A DNA stretch of 64,000 nucleotides from Cupriavidus yeoncheonensis. GTDB taxonomy: Bacteria > Pseudomonadota > Gammaproteobacteria > Burkholderiales > Burkholderiaceae. Below, one piece after another: positions 48,749-56,688 of the stretch; the stretch's first letter is position 1; every line of letters starts with the position of its first letter. Under the pieces are notes generated by a model. It did no database searches and was not told where the DNA came from. It saw nothing but the letters and a program-made list of their open reading frames with translations. A program made the position numbers and the translations under genes. The DNA is taken from positions 233,086 to 297,085 of the forward strand of contig NZ_CAJPUY010000006.1 of NCBI RefSeq assembly GCF_905397275.1, given 5' to 3'.

Positions 48749-50008
48749 ATGCAAACCGCCCCCGACGCGCTGCCGCGCGTGTCCGCCCGTATCTATGCCA
48801 GCGTGATTCTTGGCGCCGCACTCGGCATGCTGGCCGGCTATGCGCCGTTGTTCAACGCCACGGCCGGCGTGTTCGTCAGGCCGCTCGCCGCCGAGTTTGG
48901 ATGGGGCCGCTCGCAGGCCTCGCTGTCCTATGCCGCGTCGATGTTCGGCCTGGCAATCGTCAGTCCGATCGTCGGCGCCATGATGGATCGCTTCGGCATC
49001 CGCCGCGTGATTGCGTGCTCGGCCATCGTGTTCGGCCTTGCCACGTGCGCCATGGCGCTCCAGGACGGCAGCATGCTGGCCTGGGTCGGGCTATCGATCG
49101 TCGTCGGCGTGTCCGGCGCCGCCACGTCGGTGCTGGGCTACCTGGCCGTGTTGCCGCAGTGGTTCGACCGGCGCCTCGGGCTGGCCCTGGGCATCGCGAT
49201 GTGCGGCCTCGGCGCGGGCACCGTGATCCTTCCGATGACCGCGCAGTACCTGGTAACGGTGTTCAGTTGGCGCATCGCCTATCTCGTCCTCGGCGCGGGC
49301 TCGGTGGTGCTGTCGCTGGCGGCGTGCGGCTTGCTGCGCGAGCGCTTTCCCGCCGGCAGCCGGGCAAGGCGCGCGGCATCGTCCGCGCCGGTCGGCGTGC
49401 CGCTGCCGATCGCGGTGCGCAGCTATCGGCTCTGGGCGATCTGGCTGGTCTTTGTGCTGAGCTCGGCCGCCACGCTGTCGCTCGGGCCGCATCTGCCGTC
49501 GCTGTTCGCGGACCGGGGCTTCGACGCGGCCATGGCGGCTCGCAGCGCGTCGATGATGGGCGTCGGCCTGCTGATCGGACGGTTGATGACCGGGCTGCTG
49601 ATCGACCGCATTCACGCACCGCTGGTGGCCGGCGTGTTCTTCGTGGGCGGTGCCGTCGGCGTGTTCCTGCTGCGCGGCTCGCACGACTACGGCACGCTGC
49701 TGGTCGCGACCATGCTGATCGGCCTGACCATCGGCGCGGAGGGCGACCTGATCTCCTATCTGGTGCGTTCGTACTTCGGGCTGACCTCGTTCGGTTCGCT
49801 GTTCGGCATCGCGTTCTCGGGCTACGGGCTTGGCGCGGTGATCGGACCGATCGGGCTCGGTGCGTGGTTCGACCGGCATGGCAGCTACGACGTGCCCTTG
49901 CTGGTATTGCCGTGCATGTTGCTGGTGGCGTCCGGTCTGGTGCTGTCGCTGGGCCGCTACCGCATTGCGGACCGGCAGGAGCCTGCCGCGGCCGCCGCCT
50001 CTGCGTAG
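48749..50008 (+). CDS. MFS transporter of the aromatic catabolic operon
   Basis: A 419-residue major facilitator with 12 predicted membrane segments (first: VILGAALGMLAGYAPLFNAT). It shows the oxalate/formate-antiporter-like pattern FGWGRSQASLSYAASMFG and a motif-A-like loop GAMMDRFGIRRVIA. It likely imports the aromatic acid or a related carboxylate. GGAGACC precedes the ATG, and it is the last gene of the run before the TetR-type regulator. Confidence 0.85.
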   Translation: MQTAPDALPRVSARIYASVILGAALGMLAGYAPLFNATAGVFVRPLAAEFGWGRSQASLSYAASMFGLAIVSPIVGAMMDRFGIRRVIACSAIVFGLATCAMALQDGSMLAWVGLSIVVGVSGAATSVLGYLAVLPQWFDRRLGLALGIAMCGLGAGTVILPMTAQYLVTVFSWRIAYLVLGAGSVVLSLAACGLLRERFPAGSRARRAASSAPVGVPLPIAVRSYRLWAIWLVFVLSSAATLSLGPHLPSLFADRGFDAAMAARSASMMGVGLLIGRLMTGLLIDRIHAPLVAGVFFVGGAVGVFLLRGSHDYGTLLVATMLIGLTIGAEGDLISYLVRSYFGLTSFGSLFGIAFSGYGLGAVIGPIGLGAWFDRHGSYDVPLLVLPCMLLVASGLVLSLGRYRIADRQEPAAAAASA

Positions 50009-50058
50009 GAGCGCGGCGGCGAAGCGGCAGAAAGTGGCAGAAGCGGCGAAGGCGGATA

Positions 50059-50079
50059 GAATTGGCATACCACCAATTC
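50059..50079. promoter_or_regulatory. Palindrome upstream of the TetR-type gene
   Basis: GAATTGG-CATACCA-CCAATTC is a perfect inverted repeat with 7-bp arms and a 7-bp spacer, 27 bases before the regulator start. The spacer length equals that of the TTTATTTGA operators but the arms differ. It may be an autoregulatory site. Confidence 0.4.
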
Positions 50080-50105
50080 CGAGCCGGCCCGCTTCGCCTC
50101 CCATC

Positions 50106-50912
50106 ATGCCTGCCGCACGCAAATCGCCCGCAGCCAAGGCCGCCGCACCGCAGCCGTCCAGCCCCGTACCGCGCCGGCGCGGACGTCCGCCCAAGACGGA
50201 ATCGCCGATCGGCGCGGAACCGATGCTCAGCCGCACGACGATCCTGCAGCACGCGATCGAGCTGACCAAGACCACGCCGCTGGACCAGATTTCCATGGTG
50301 CAGCTCGCCAAGGATTTCGGCGTGGCCCCGGGGCTGATCCACTATTACCTCGGCGGCCGCGACCAGCTGGTCACCGGCGTGCTCAATGACTACTACCGCC
50401 AGCGGACCCTGCGCCTGCAGCCGCTGACGGGCGACTGGCGCGCGGATGTCGAACGGATTTCGCGGCTCAGCTTCCAGGTTGCGATCGAGAATCCCGGCGT
50501 CAGCAACTACGTGGCGTCGCATAACCGGTATCGCCTGTTCCAGGATGTGCAGCCCGGCGAAACCGACTACGGTCTGGAGTTCTTCAACCGCATGACGTCG
50601 GCGATCATGCAGGGCGATTTTTCCGCGGAGCAGGTCGCGCTTGCGTATCACCTGCTGGCGCAATACCTCGTCTCGGCCAGCATGGCCGAAGCGTCGCGGC
50701 AATTGCCGGCCTATCACCAGGCCTTCATCCAGAACAAGCTCGACGGGGTATCGGCGCAGCAGTATCCCGGCGCGCGCTTCGTCAGCAAGGCGTTCTCGAA
50801 ACTGTCTTCCGACACGGCCTTCGAAGAAGGGCTGCGCATTACGCTCGACGGCATCGAAGCGTGGCCGCGCCACGCGAAGCCGGCAAGGAAGAAGGGCGCG
50901 CGCGCCGCATAG
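50106..50912 (+). CDS. TetR/AcrR-family transcriptional regulator
   Basis: A 268-residue regulator. A basic, Ala/Pro-rich N-terminal tail (to about residue 40, with an AT-hook-like RRRGRPPK) precedes the TetR HTH: ILQHAIELTKTTPLDQISMV and QLAKDFGVAPGLIHYYLGGR. The C-terminal ligand-binding region runs to residue 268 and includes YVASHNRYRLFQDV. Lying between the catabolic operon and the Bug-porin genes, it is the best candidate to bind the palindromes upstream of both. Ligand would be the substrate or its CoA ester (inference). Confidence 0.87.
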   Translation: MPAARKSPAAKAAAPQPSSPVPRRRGRPPKTESPIGAEPMLSRTTILQHAIELTKTTPLDQISMVQLAKDFGVAPGLIHYYLGGRDQLVTGVLNDYYRQRTLRLQPLTGDWRADVERISRLSFQVAIENPGVSNYVASHNRYRLFQDVQPGETDYGLEFFNRMTSAIMQGDFSAEQVALAYHLLAQYLVSASMAEASRQLPAYHQAFIQNKLDGVSAQQYPGARFVSKAFSKLSSDTAFEEGLRITLDGIEAWPRHAKPARKKGARAA

Positions 50913-50946
50913 AGGCGAAACCCTCCAGGCGGCAAACGCTGCGAAT

Positions 50947-50985
50947 GTTGGCTCTCCTCTCCCGCAGCGGGAGAGGAGAGCCAAC
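50947..50985. repeat. 39-bp perfect hairpin downstream of the TetR-type gene
   Basis: Two perfectly complementary 19-bp arms (GTTGGCTCTCCTCTCCCGC and its complement) are separated by one base. There is no T-run, so it is not a classical terminator. The CTCTCCCGC/GCGGGAGAG core resembles dispersed intergenic palindromes seen in many proteobacterial genomes. It lies 34 bases past the stop and may protect or end the transcript. Confidence 0.7.
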
Positions 50986-51098
50986 CGGGCGGCAATTCTT
51001 TCCTTGTCCGCAAACAGGCCCCACATAAGCGGCCGCACTTCATCTTGCTGACGTCCTCCCACTGACTGTCGTCCCACGCCACACGCTAGTGGTATCTA

Positions 51099-51156
51099 CT
51101 TATTTGAGATGCAATCAATAAAACTACAATGTTTATTTGAGTGTATGTCAAATAAA
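51099..51156 (+). promoter_or_regulatory. Promoter with two operator palindromes upstream of the Bug-protein gene
   Basis: A perfect TTTATTTGA-GTGTATG-TCAAATAAA lies at 51132-51156, identical in both arms to the site at 42265. An imperfect copy, CTTATTTGA-GATGCAA-TCAATAAAA, lies at 51099-51123, with centres 33 bases (about three helical turns) apart. TTGAGA (51104-51109) and TACAAT (51125-51130) could form a promoter between and within them. The arrangement suggests cooperative repression of the Bug-porin unit. Confidence 0.65.
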
Positions 51157-51203
51157 GCGCCAGCCATCATGATCGGACCGGCGCACCAGATGTCGGAGAC
51201 AAC

Positions 51204-52169
51204 ATGAAGCGCCCCCTTCTTGCCCTTGCCTTGCTGGCCGGTTCCATGCTTGCGCTGCCCGTGCGCGCGGACGCGTATCCGGACCGGATGATCCGCGTCC
51301 TCGTCCCCTCCATTGCGGGCAGCGCGCCCGACATCATTGCGCGGCAGGTGGCGGAACGCCTGAGCAGCGCATGGAAGCAGCAGGTGATCGTGGAGAACAA
51401 GCCGGGCGGCAACGGCATCGTGGCCATGAGCGCGCTGAAGCAGGCGCCGGCCGACGGCTACACGCTGGTCCTCTTCCACGCGGCCGCGGCCGTGACGACG
51501 CCGGTGATGTACAGGGAGGCGAAGTTCGACATCCAGCGCGATACCGCGGTGGCCGCCACGGTGGCCTACACGCCGATGATGTTCGTGGCCGGTACCGCCA
51601 CCACGTACAAGAGCCTGTCCGACGTGCTGCGCGACGGCAAGGCCCGCCCTGACGATGTCGTGATCGGCAGCCCGGCGCGCGGCTCGGTGCCGCACCTGAC
51701 GGCCGAGATGATGGGCCAGTCGCAGAACACGAGATTCCGCCAGGTCAGCTTCAGCGGCACCACGCAGGCCATCCAGGCCGTCGTGAAGGGCGATATCCCG
51801 GTCTATGTCGACGGCATCGCGCCGCTGGTGCCGCTCGTGCGTGCCGGGCGGCTCAGGGCACTCGCCGTGACATCGGACGCGCCGTTGCCCGGCCTGGAAG
51901 GCATTGCGCTGGCCAAGGAGGCCGCTCCGGGCCTTGTCGCCAAAGGCTGGTTCACGATCTTTGCGCCGAAAGGCACGCCTGTGCCGGTGCTCGACCGGAT
52001 CAATGCGGCGGTCAACCAGAGCCTCGCCCAGCAGCCATTCATCGATCGCCTGAAGGACCTGGGCACGTATCCGATGCCGATGTCGCGCGCGGACGGCGCG
52101 CGCTTCATCGACGCGGAGAAAGCCCGCTGGGAGAAGGTCATCGCTGAAGCCGGCGTGAAGCCTGAATGA
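51204..52169 (+). CDS. Tripartite tricarboxylate transporter (Bug) substrate-binding protein
   Basis: A 321-residue periplasmic binding protein of the TctC/Bug family, typical of betaproteobacteria. It has a signal peptide (MKRPLLALALLAGSMLALPVRA), then YPDRMIRVLVPSIAGSAPDI, VIVENKPGGNGIVAMSALKQ, and the C-terminal WFTIFAPKGTPVPVLDRINA. The matching TctA/TctB membrane genes are not in the window, which is common for Bug proteins. The shared operator and the downstream porin suggest that it binds the aromatic acid or acts as a sensor. Confidence 0.9.
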   Translation: MKRPLLALALLAGSMLALPVRADAYPDRMIRVLVPSIAGSAPDIIARQVAERLSSAWKQQVIVENKPGGNGIVAMSALKQAPADGYTLVLFHAAAAVTTPVMYREAKFDIQRDTAVAATVAYTPMMFVAGTATTYKSLSDVLRDGKARPDDVVIGSPARGSVPHLTAEMMGQSQNTRFRQVSFSGTTQAIQAVVKGDIPVYVDGIAPLVPLVRAGRLRALAVTSDAPLPGLEGIALAKEAAPGLVAKGWFTIFAPKGTPVPVLDRINAAVNQSLAQQPFIDRLKDLGTYPMPMSRADGARFIDAEKARWEKVIAEAGVKPE

Positions 52170-52207
52170 GCACGAACGGACACATCACAACAACAGAGGA
52201 GATAGCA

Positions 52208-53386
52208 GTGAGATTCAGTCGATTTGCAGCCGCCGCCGTGGCACTTGCCAGTTCATGTTCCGCCTGGGCCCAGTCGGGCGTCACGCTCTACGGCGTGGTC
52301 GATGCGAGCATCGAGTACGTGAGCCATGTCGGCGCGGTGCCGACGGCCGCCAACGGCTTCAACCCCGGCCCGGCGCACGACGTGGTGCGGCTGACGTCGG
52401 GCGGCATGTCGGGGTCGCGCTGGGGCATTCGCGGCGTCGAAGACCTTGGCGGCGGCACGCAGGCCGTGTTCGTGCTGGAGAGCGGTTTCAACGCCGATAC
52501 CGGCACGATGCAACAGACCGGCCGCCTGTTCGGCCGCCAGGCCTTTGTCGGCATCAAGAACGCACAGTATGGCCAACTGAGCCTCGGCCGCCAGTACACA
52601 TCGCTGTTCGACAGCATCGTCAATTTCGTGCCGGCGTACTTCGCCACGGAGTACGAGCCGATCACGTTGTTCACCGGCGCCAATTTCCGCGAGGACAACA
52701 CCATCAAGTACACCGGCAACTTCGGTGCGTTCACCGGTGTCGCGCACTATTCCTTCGGCACCGGCGTGGCACTGCCGCAGGCGGTGCCGACCGGGTTCGC
52801 ACTCGGCGGGGCCGGCGAAGTCCCGGGCCAGGCGCGGCGCGACAGCGCGTGGGGCGCATCGCTGGCATACACGGGCGGGTCGCTCTGGGCCGCGCTGGCA
52901 TACGACCAGTTCAACCCGACCATCAGCACGCCGGCCAGCACGAGCAGCGGCACCTTCCGCAAGGCCACCGCCGCGCTGAGCTACAACTTGCCGTGGGGCC
53001 GCATCATGGGCGGCTATCGCTGGGGGCAGAACAAGACCGCGGCCGGGGCCACCGCCGTGCGGGACGATTTCTTCTGGATCGGCGGCATCTACCAGGTGAC
53101 GCCGGCATTTACCCTGACCCTCGAGTACGACTACGACAAGGTCCGGAACGTGTTCGGCAATACCAGCGTGGCCAATCCGTGGCAGCTCAACCTGATCGCG
53201 GACTACAGCCTCTCGAAGCGCACCGACGTCTATCTGTCGGCGGCGTATGCGAAGCACGCGGGCCTGATGCTCGATTCGGCATCGATCGCATTCGCGAACA
53301 GCCTGGCGCTCGGCAACAGCTACGTCCTCGGCAACGGCGCCACGTCGATGGTCGGTATTGCGGCCGGCGTACGGCACAAGTTCTGA
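52208..53386 (+). CDS. Outer-membrane porin (Gram-negative porin, Omp32-like)
   Basis: A 392-residue general-porin-family (Porin_4) protein. GTG 52208 after AGGAG gives a signal peptide ending SAWA, then QSGVTLYGVVDASIEYVSHV. Internal features are SRWGIRGVEDLGGGTQAVFV, FGRQAFVGIKNAQYGQLSLG and the C-terminal VGIAAGVRHKF with terminal Phe required for outer-membrane insertion. Spaced 38 bases from the Bug gene, so co-transcribed and under the same operator; it probably admits the substrate. Confidence 0.92.
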   Translation: MRFSRFAAAAVALASSCSAWAQSGVTLYGVVDASIEYVSHVGAVPTAANGFNPGPAHDVVRLTSGGMSGSRWGIRGVEDLGGGTQAVFVLESGFNADTGTMQQTGRLFGRQAFVGIKNAQYGQLSLGRQYTSLFDSIVNFVPAYFATEYEPITLFTGANFREDNTIKYTGNFGAFTGVAHYSFGTGVALPQAVPTGFALGGAGEVPGQARRDSAWGASLAYTGGSLWAALAYDQFNPTISTPASTSSGTFRKATAALSYNLPWGRIMGGYRWGQNKTAAGATAVRDDFFWIGGIYQVTPAFTLTLEYDYDKVRNVFGNTSVANPWQLNLIADYSLSKRTDVYLSAAYAKHAGLMLDSASIAFANSLALGNSYVLGNGATSMVGIAAGVRHKF

Positions 53387-53688
53387 TTGCTGACGGCACG
53401 CTGACGGTGAAGCGTTGGCTGTCCGCACCCTGTCCGCACCTCTCCCGCGAATGCCCGCTGCCGCACTTGCCTGCCTCCGTGCGGCAGCCAGTGGCGCTTC
53501 CGTCTCCCTTCACGCGCGTCATCTACGTGTTTTCCCCGGTGCTGCGGCATGCCCCGTGTAAGTAGCAGGTAAGGGGCAGGCCTTACCTTATCGTCACGGA
53601 CCGGGGCTGAGACCACCACGCATGCGCTGGCTGGCGCATGCACTGTCAGCCCACGGCAAGCCCGTAGCACGATTGGCAGGAGACACAG
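53387..53688. other. Intergenic region between porin and DUF485 gene
   Basis: In 302 bases I see only one hairpin, AGGTAAGG-N6-CCTTACCT (53567-53588), without a T-run. It may contain the promoter of the symporter pair; no gene is supported on either strand. Confidence 0.5.
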
Positions 53689-53994
53689 ATGAACGAAGAA
53701 CTGGTCGCAAGACTGAAGGCGAACCCCACGTATCGCGAGCTTGTGCACAAGCGCTCGCGGCTGGGCTGGGCGCTGACCGCGGTGATGCTCGTGATCTATT
53801 ACGGGTACGTGCTGCTCATCGCTTTCGACAAGGAATTCCTTGCACAGAAGACGGGCACGGGCGTGATGACATGGGGCATGCCGATCGGCCTGTTCGTGAT
53901 CCTCTTCACCGTCGTCATCACCGGCCTCTATGTGCGCCATGCCAACCGCGCCTACGACCAGCTCACCGAGCAGATCAAGCGGGAGGTAGCATGA
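53689..53994 (+). CDS. yjcH: DUF485 inner-membrane protein (YjcH-like)
   Basis: A 101-residue protein with two membrane segments ([20 protein letters not shown] and [20 protein letters not shown]) and a cytoplasmic N-terminus with [17 protein letters not shown]485 proteins pair with ActP-type sodium:solute symporters, here by a 4-base ATGA overlap. Its role is probably as a small partner subunit. The gene is preceded by AGGAGACACAG. Confidence 0.87.
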   Translation: MNEELVARLKANPTYRELVHKRSRLGWALTAVMLVIYYGYVLLIAFDKEFLAQKTGTGVMTWGMPIGLFVILFTVVITGLYVRHANRAYDQLTEQIKREVA

Positions 53995-55652
53995 AAGCGA
54001 ACCACACACTCATTGCCTGCAGCACGCTGCTGCTGTCTTCGGCCGCGCTGGCGGCGGGTGGTGACCTCGGGCAGGCGGTACGGCAGCCGACCAACTGGAC
54101 GGCAATCGGCATGTTCGTGCTGTTCGTGATCGGCACGCTGTTCATCACCAAGTGGGCGGCCAAGCGGACCACGTCGGCGGCCACGTTCTACACGGGCGGC
54201 GGCGGCATCACCGGCTTCCAGAACGGCCTGGCGATCGCCGGGGACTTCATGTCCGCGGCCTCGTTCCTGGGCATCTCCGCGGCGGTCTATGCCAATGGCT
54301 ATGACGGGCTGATCTATTCCATCGGCTTCCTGGTGGGCTGGCCCGTCATCACCTTCCTGATGGCGGAACGGCTGCGCAACCTTGGCCGCTTCACGTTTGC
54401 CGACGTGGCCGCGTACCGCTTCAAGCAGGCCCCGATCCGCGCATTCGCGGCCTCGGGCACGCTGGTGGTGGTGGCGTTCTACCTGATCGCGCAGATGGTC
54501 GGCGCGGGCCAGCTCATCAAGCTGCTGTTCGGCCTGGAGTACTGGGTCGCGGTGGTGATCGTCGGCGCGCTGATGATGGTGTACGTGCTGTTCGGCGGCA
54601 TGACCGCCACCACGTGGGTGCAGATCATCAAGGCCTGCCTGCTGCTTGGCGGCGCCACGTTCATGGCCTTCATGGTGCTGGCCCAATATCACTTCAGCCC
54701 CGAGGCGCTGTTCGCCAAGGCGGTCGAGGTCCATGCCAAGAAGGACTCGATCATGAGCCCGGGCAACTTCATCAAGGACCCGATCTCGGCGATCTCGTTC
54801 GGCATTGCGCTGATGTTCGGCACGGCCGGCCTGCCGCACATCCTGATGCGCTTCTTCACCGTGCCCAACGCCAAGGAAGCGCGCAAGTCGGTGTTCTGGG
54901 CGACTACGTGGATCGGCTACTTCTACATCCTGACGTTCATCATCGGCTTCGGCGCGATCGTGCTGGTGGGGACCAACCCGAGCTTCCAGGACGGCAGCGG
55001 CAAGCTGCTCGGCGGCGTCAACATGGCGGCGGTGCACCTGGCCAGCGCGGTCGGCGGCAATGTGTTCCTCGGCTTTATCTCGGCCGTGGCGTTCGCGACC
55101 ATCCTGGCGGTCGTGGCTGGCCTGACCCTCGCCGGCGCCTCGGCCGTGTCGCACGACCTGTACGCCACGGTCTTCAAGCACGGCAAGGCGACCAGTTCGA
55201 TGGAGCTGCGCGTCTCGCGCATCACGACCATCATCCTCGGCATGGTCGCGGTGGTGCTCGGCATCGTGTTCGAGAAGCAGAACATCGCGTTCATGGTGTC
55301 GCTGGCCTTCGCCGTCGCGGCCTCTGCCAATTTCCCGGTGCTGTTCATGTCGGTGCTGTGGAAGGGGTGCACCACGCGCGGCGCGACGATCGGCGGCTTC
55401 CTCGGCCTGCTGTCGGCGGTCGTGCTGACGGTCCTGTCGCAAGCGGTCTGGGTGGACGTGTTCCACTTCAAGGATGCGCCGTTCCCCTACACCTCGCCGG
55501 CGCTGTTCTCGATGACGATCGGCTTCCTTGGCATCTGGATCTTCTCGCTGATGGACAAGTCCGCGCGCGCGCGCGTGGACAAGGCCGGCTTCGAGGCACA
55601 GGAGCTGCGCTCGGAGACCGGCATCGGGGCAGGCGAGGCGACCGCACATTAG
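53991..55652 (+). CDS. actP: Cation/acetate symporter (sodium:solute symporter family)
   Basis: A 553-residue SSS-family symporter. It has a cleavable-looking N-terminus ([20 protein letters not shown]), then 13 membrane segments. Characteristic are [35 protein letters not shown], and [20 protein letters not shown]. Family members import acetate and other short carboxylates with sodium. The TAG stop is followed immediately by the terminal inverted repeat of a non-coding element, which may have altered the C-terminus; the end EATAH is near the usual length. The connection to the preceding catabolic genes is uncertain. Confidence 0.88.
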   Translation: MKANHTLIACSTLLLSSAALAAGGDLGQAVRQPTNWTAIGMFVLFVIGTLFITKWAAKRTTSAATFYTGGGGITGFQNGLAIAGDFMSAASFLGISAAVYANGYDGLIYSIGFLVGWPVITFLMAERLRNLGRFTFADVAAYRFKQAPIRAFAASGTLVVVAFYLIAQMVGAGQLIKLLFGLEYWVAVVIVGALMMVYVLFGGMTATTWVQIIKACLLLGGATFMAFMVLAQYHFSPEALFAKAVEVHAKKDSIMSPGNFIKDPISAISFGIALMFGTAGLPHILMRFFTVPNAKEARKSVFWATTWIGYFYILTFIIGFGAIVLVGTNPSFQDGSGKLLGGVNMAAVHLASAVGGNVFLGFISAVAFATILAVVAGLTLAGASAVSHDLYATVFKHGKATSSMELRVSRITTIILGMVAVVLGIVFEKQNIAFMVSLAFAVAASANFPVLFMSVLWKGCTTRGATIGGFLGLLSAVVLTVLSQAVWVDVFHFKDAPFPYTSPALFSMTIGFLGIWIFSLMDKSARARVDKAGFEAQELRSETGIGAGEATAH

Positions 55653-55921
55653 GGCCTGTTCCCGGATATAACGTACGCGCGTTGGCCCGAGCCGGGGTCA
55701 GCTACGCGAAGGGCGTCGCCGCAAAGGGTCATTCCCTTTGCAAGGCGCCCGACAAAGTAGATGGCCCCGGCTCGGGCCAACCCGCAGGGCAAGGGGGATA
55801 CGCGGCGCATTGCGTCGTTGCTGGCCGCTTGCTTGGAATGACCAAGCGGCGCGACCAGCGCCTAGCACTGCGCCGCGTATCCCCCTTGCGCGCGCACGTT
55901 CTATTCGGGAACAGACCCTAA
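55649..55921. mobile_element. 273-bp MITE-like element with terminal inverted repeats and two hairpin arms
   Basis: The ends are 33-bp imperfect inverted repeats (55649-55681 and 55889-55921) starting TTAGGG(C/T)CTGTTCCCG, with about four mismatches. Between them are two long cruciform arms: 55681-55781, closed by a perfect 17-bp stem GTTGGCCCGAGCCGGGG, with an inner GCAAAGGG/CCCTTTGC stem; and 55789-55889, closed by a perfect 21-bp stem starting GCAAGGGGGATACGCGG. It has no open frame of its own. The structure resembles a non-autonomous transposable element or a structured dispersed repeat. The left end includes the actP stop codon. Confidence 0.6.
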
Positions 55922-56056
55922 GTCGCGGCAACTTGCGGGGCGTCTGCTATCTTGGTTCGAGGATCAGCAACGTCCCGCCGTCGGCATGCAACACGCAATG
56001 CGGGCACGGGCCCCGCGCGTAACCGACGACGCCGGTGGTCACTTCTGTACACGGCG

Positions 56057-56076
56057 GCAGGCCCTTCGGGGCCTGC
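56057..56076 (+). promoter_or_regulatory. C(UUCG)G hairpin in the cupin gene leader
   Basis: GCAGGCCC-TTCG-GGGCCTGC is a perfect 8-bp stem with an exceptionally stable UUCG tetraloop, ending 4 bases before the GGAGG Shine-Dalgarno sequence (56082-56087) of the cupin gene. It has no T-run; an mRNA-stability or translation-control role is possible. Confidence 0.4.
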
Positions 56077-56096
56077 GCTGCCGGAGGCAACCGACC

Positions 56097-56558
56097 ATGA
56101 AGCCGCAACCCTTCGCAGTGACTCCCGACGCGCACGGGCGCGCGCTCAACGTGGTCGGCGAGAAGATCACGGTCCTGGCACCGAATACCGCCACGCAGGG
56201 CTACGAGGTCTTCCTGCAGCAGGGCGAAGAGGGCTGCGGCCCTCCGCCGCACTGCCACGACTGGGACGAGTCGTTCTACATCACGCGCGGCACCATCGAC
56301 ATCGGCTATGACGACCAGGTCATCACGGCCACGCCCGGCACGTTCGTGCATGTTCCCGCAGGTACCATGCATCACTTTCGCTTCGGGGCTGGCGGTGGCG
56401 AGATGATCTCCGTCACCAGCCAGGGCGGAATGGCTTCCCGTCTGTTCACCCGGATCGACGAGGAGATCCCGCCGGGGCCGCCCGATATCGCCAGGCTGCT
56501 CGCGGTCGCGAGCGAGTGCGGCGTGACGGTCGCGGCCGGCGATGCGCCGCACGCCTGA
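56097..56558 (+). CDS. Small cupin-domain protein
   Basis: A 153-residue single-cupin protein. The metal-site motif is PPPHCHDWDESFYITRGTID (histidines and glutamate of cupin motif 1) and motif 2 is PAGTMHHFRFG. Such proteins include dioxygenase-like enzymes and sensors; a specific reaction cannot be named. It is much shorter than gentisate 1,2-dioxygenase, so it should not be taken as the missing ring-cleavage enzyme of the catabolic operon. CCGGAGG precedes the ATG. Confidence 0.83.
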   Translation: MKPQPFAVTPDAHGRALNVVGEKITVLAPNTATQGYEVFLQQGEEGCGPPPHCHDWDESFYITRGTIDIGYDDQVITATPGTFVHVPAGTMHHFRFGAGGGEMISVTSQGGMASRLFTRIDEEIPPGPPDIARLLAVASECGVTVAAGDAPHA

Positions 56559-56688
56559 CCATCGGCTTCGCTCGCTGGCAGCCATGACGACCGGCACGGC
56601 CTGAATCCGGCTTTGGGTCCTGCCGGCTCGACGAGTCCCGCCACCCCTGGTAATAATCGCGGCAACGCCAAACTTCGGGGGTGGTGCG

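Noticed and set aside
47410..53386. Nicotinate degradation (nic) cluster, because of maleate isomerase, hydrolase, monooxygenase and MFS genes
   Set aside because: No nicotinate hydroxylase subunits, NicX or NicF are present, while a CoA/AMP ligase and a thioesterase point to a CoA-thioester route.
53952..55649. 565-codon minus-strand frame opposite actP
   Set aside because: Composition-driven shadow rich in His/Arg/Gln; actP on the plus strand has all symporter motifs.
55947..56100. Minus-strand peptide with CPHC and ADGGTLLILEP in the cupin leader, as another gene remnant
   Set aside because: I could not match it to any family; it overlaps the UUCG hairpin region and may be chance coding.
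56097..56558. Cupin gene as the missing gentisate 1,2-dioxygenase
   Set aside because: At 153 residues and one cupin domain it is less than half the size of gentisate dioxygenases, and it lies outside the catabolic operon without the shared operator.
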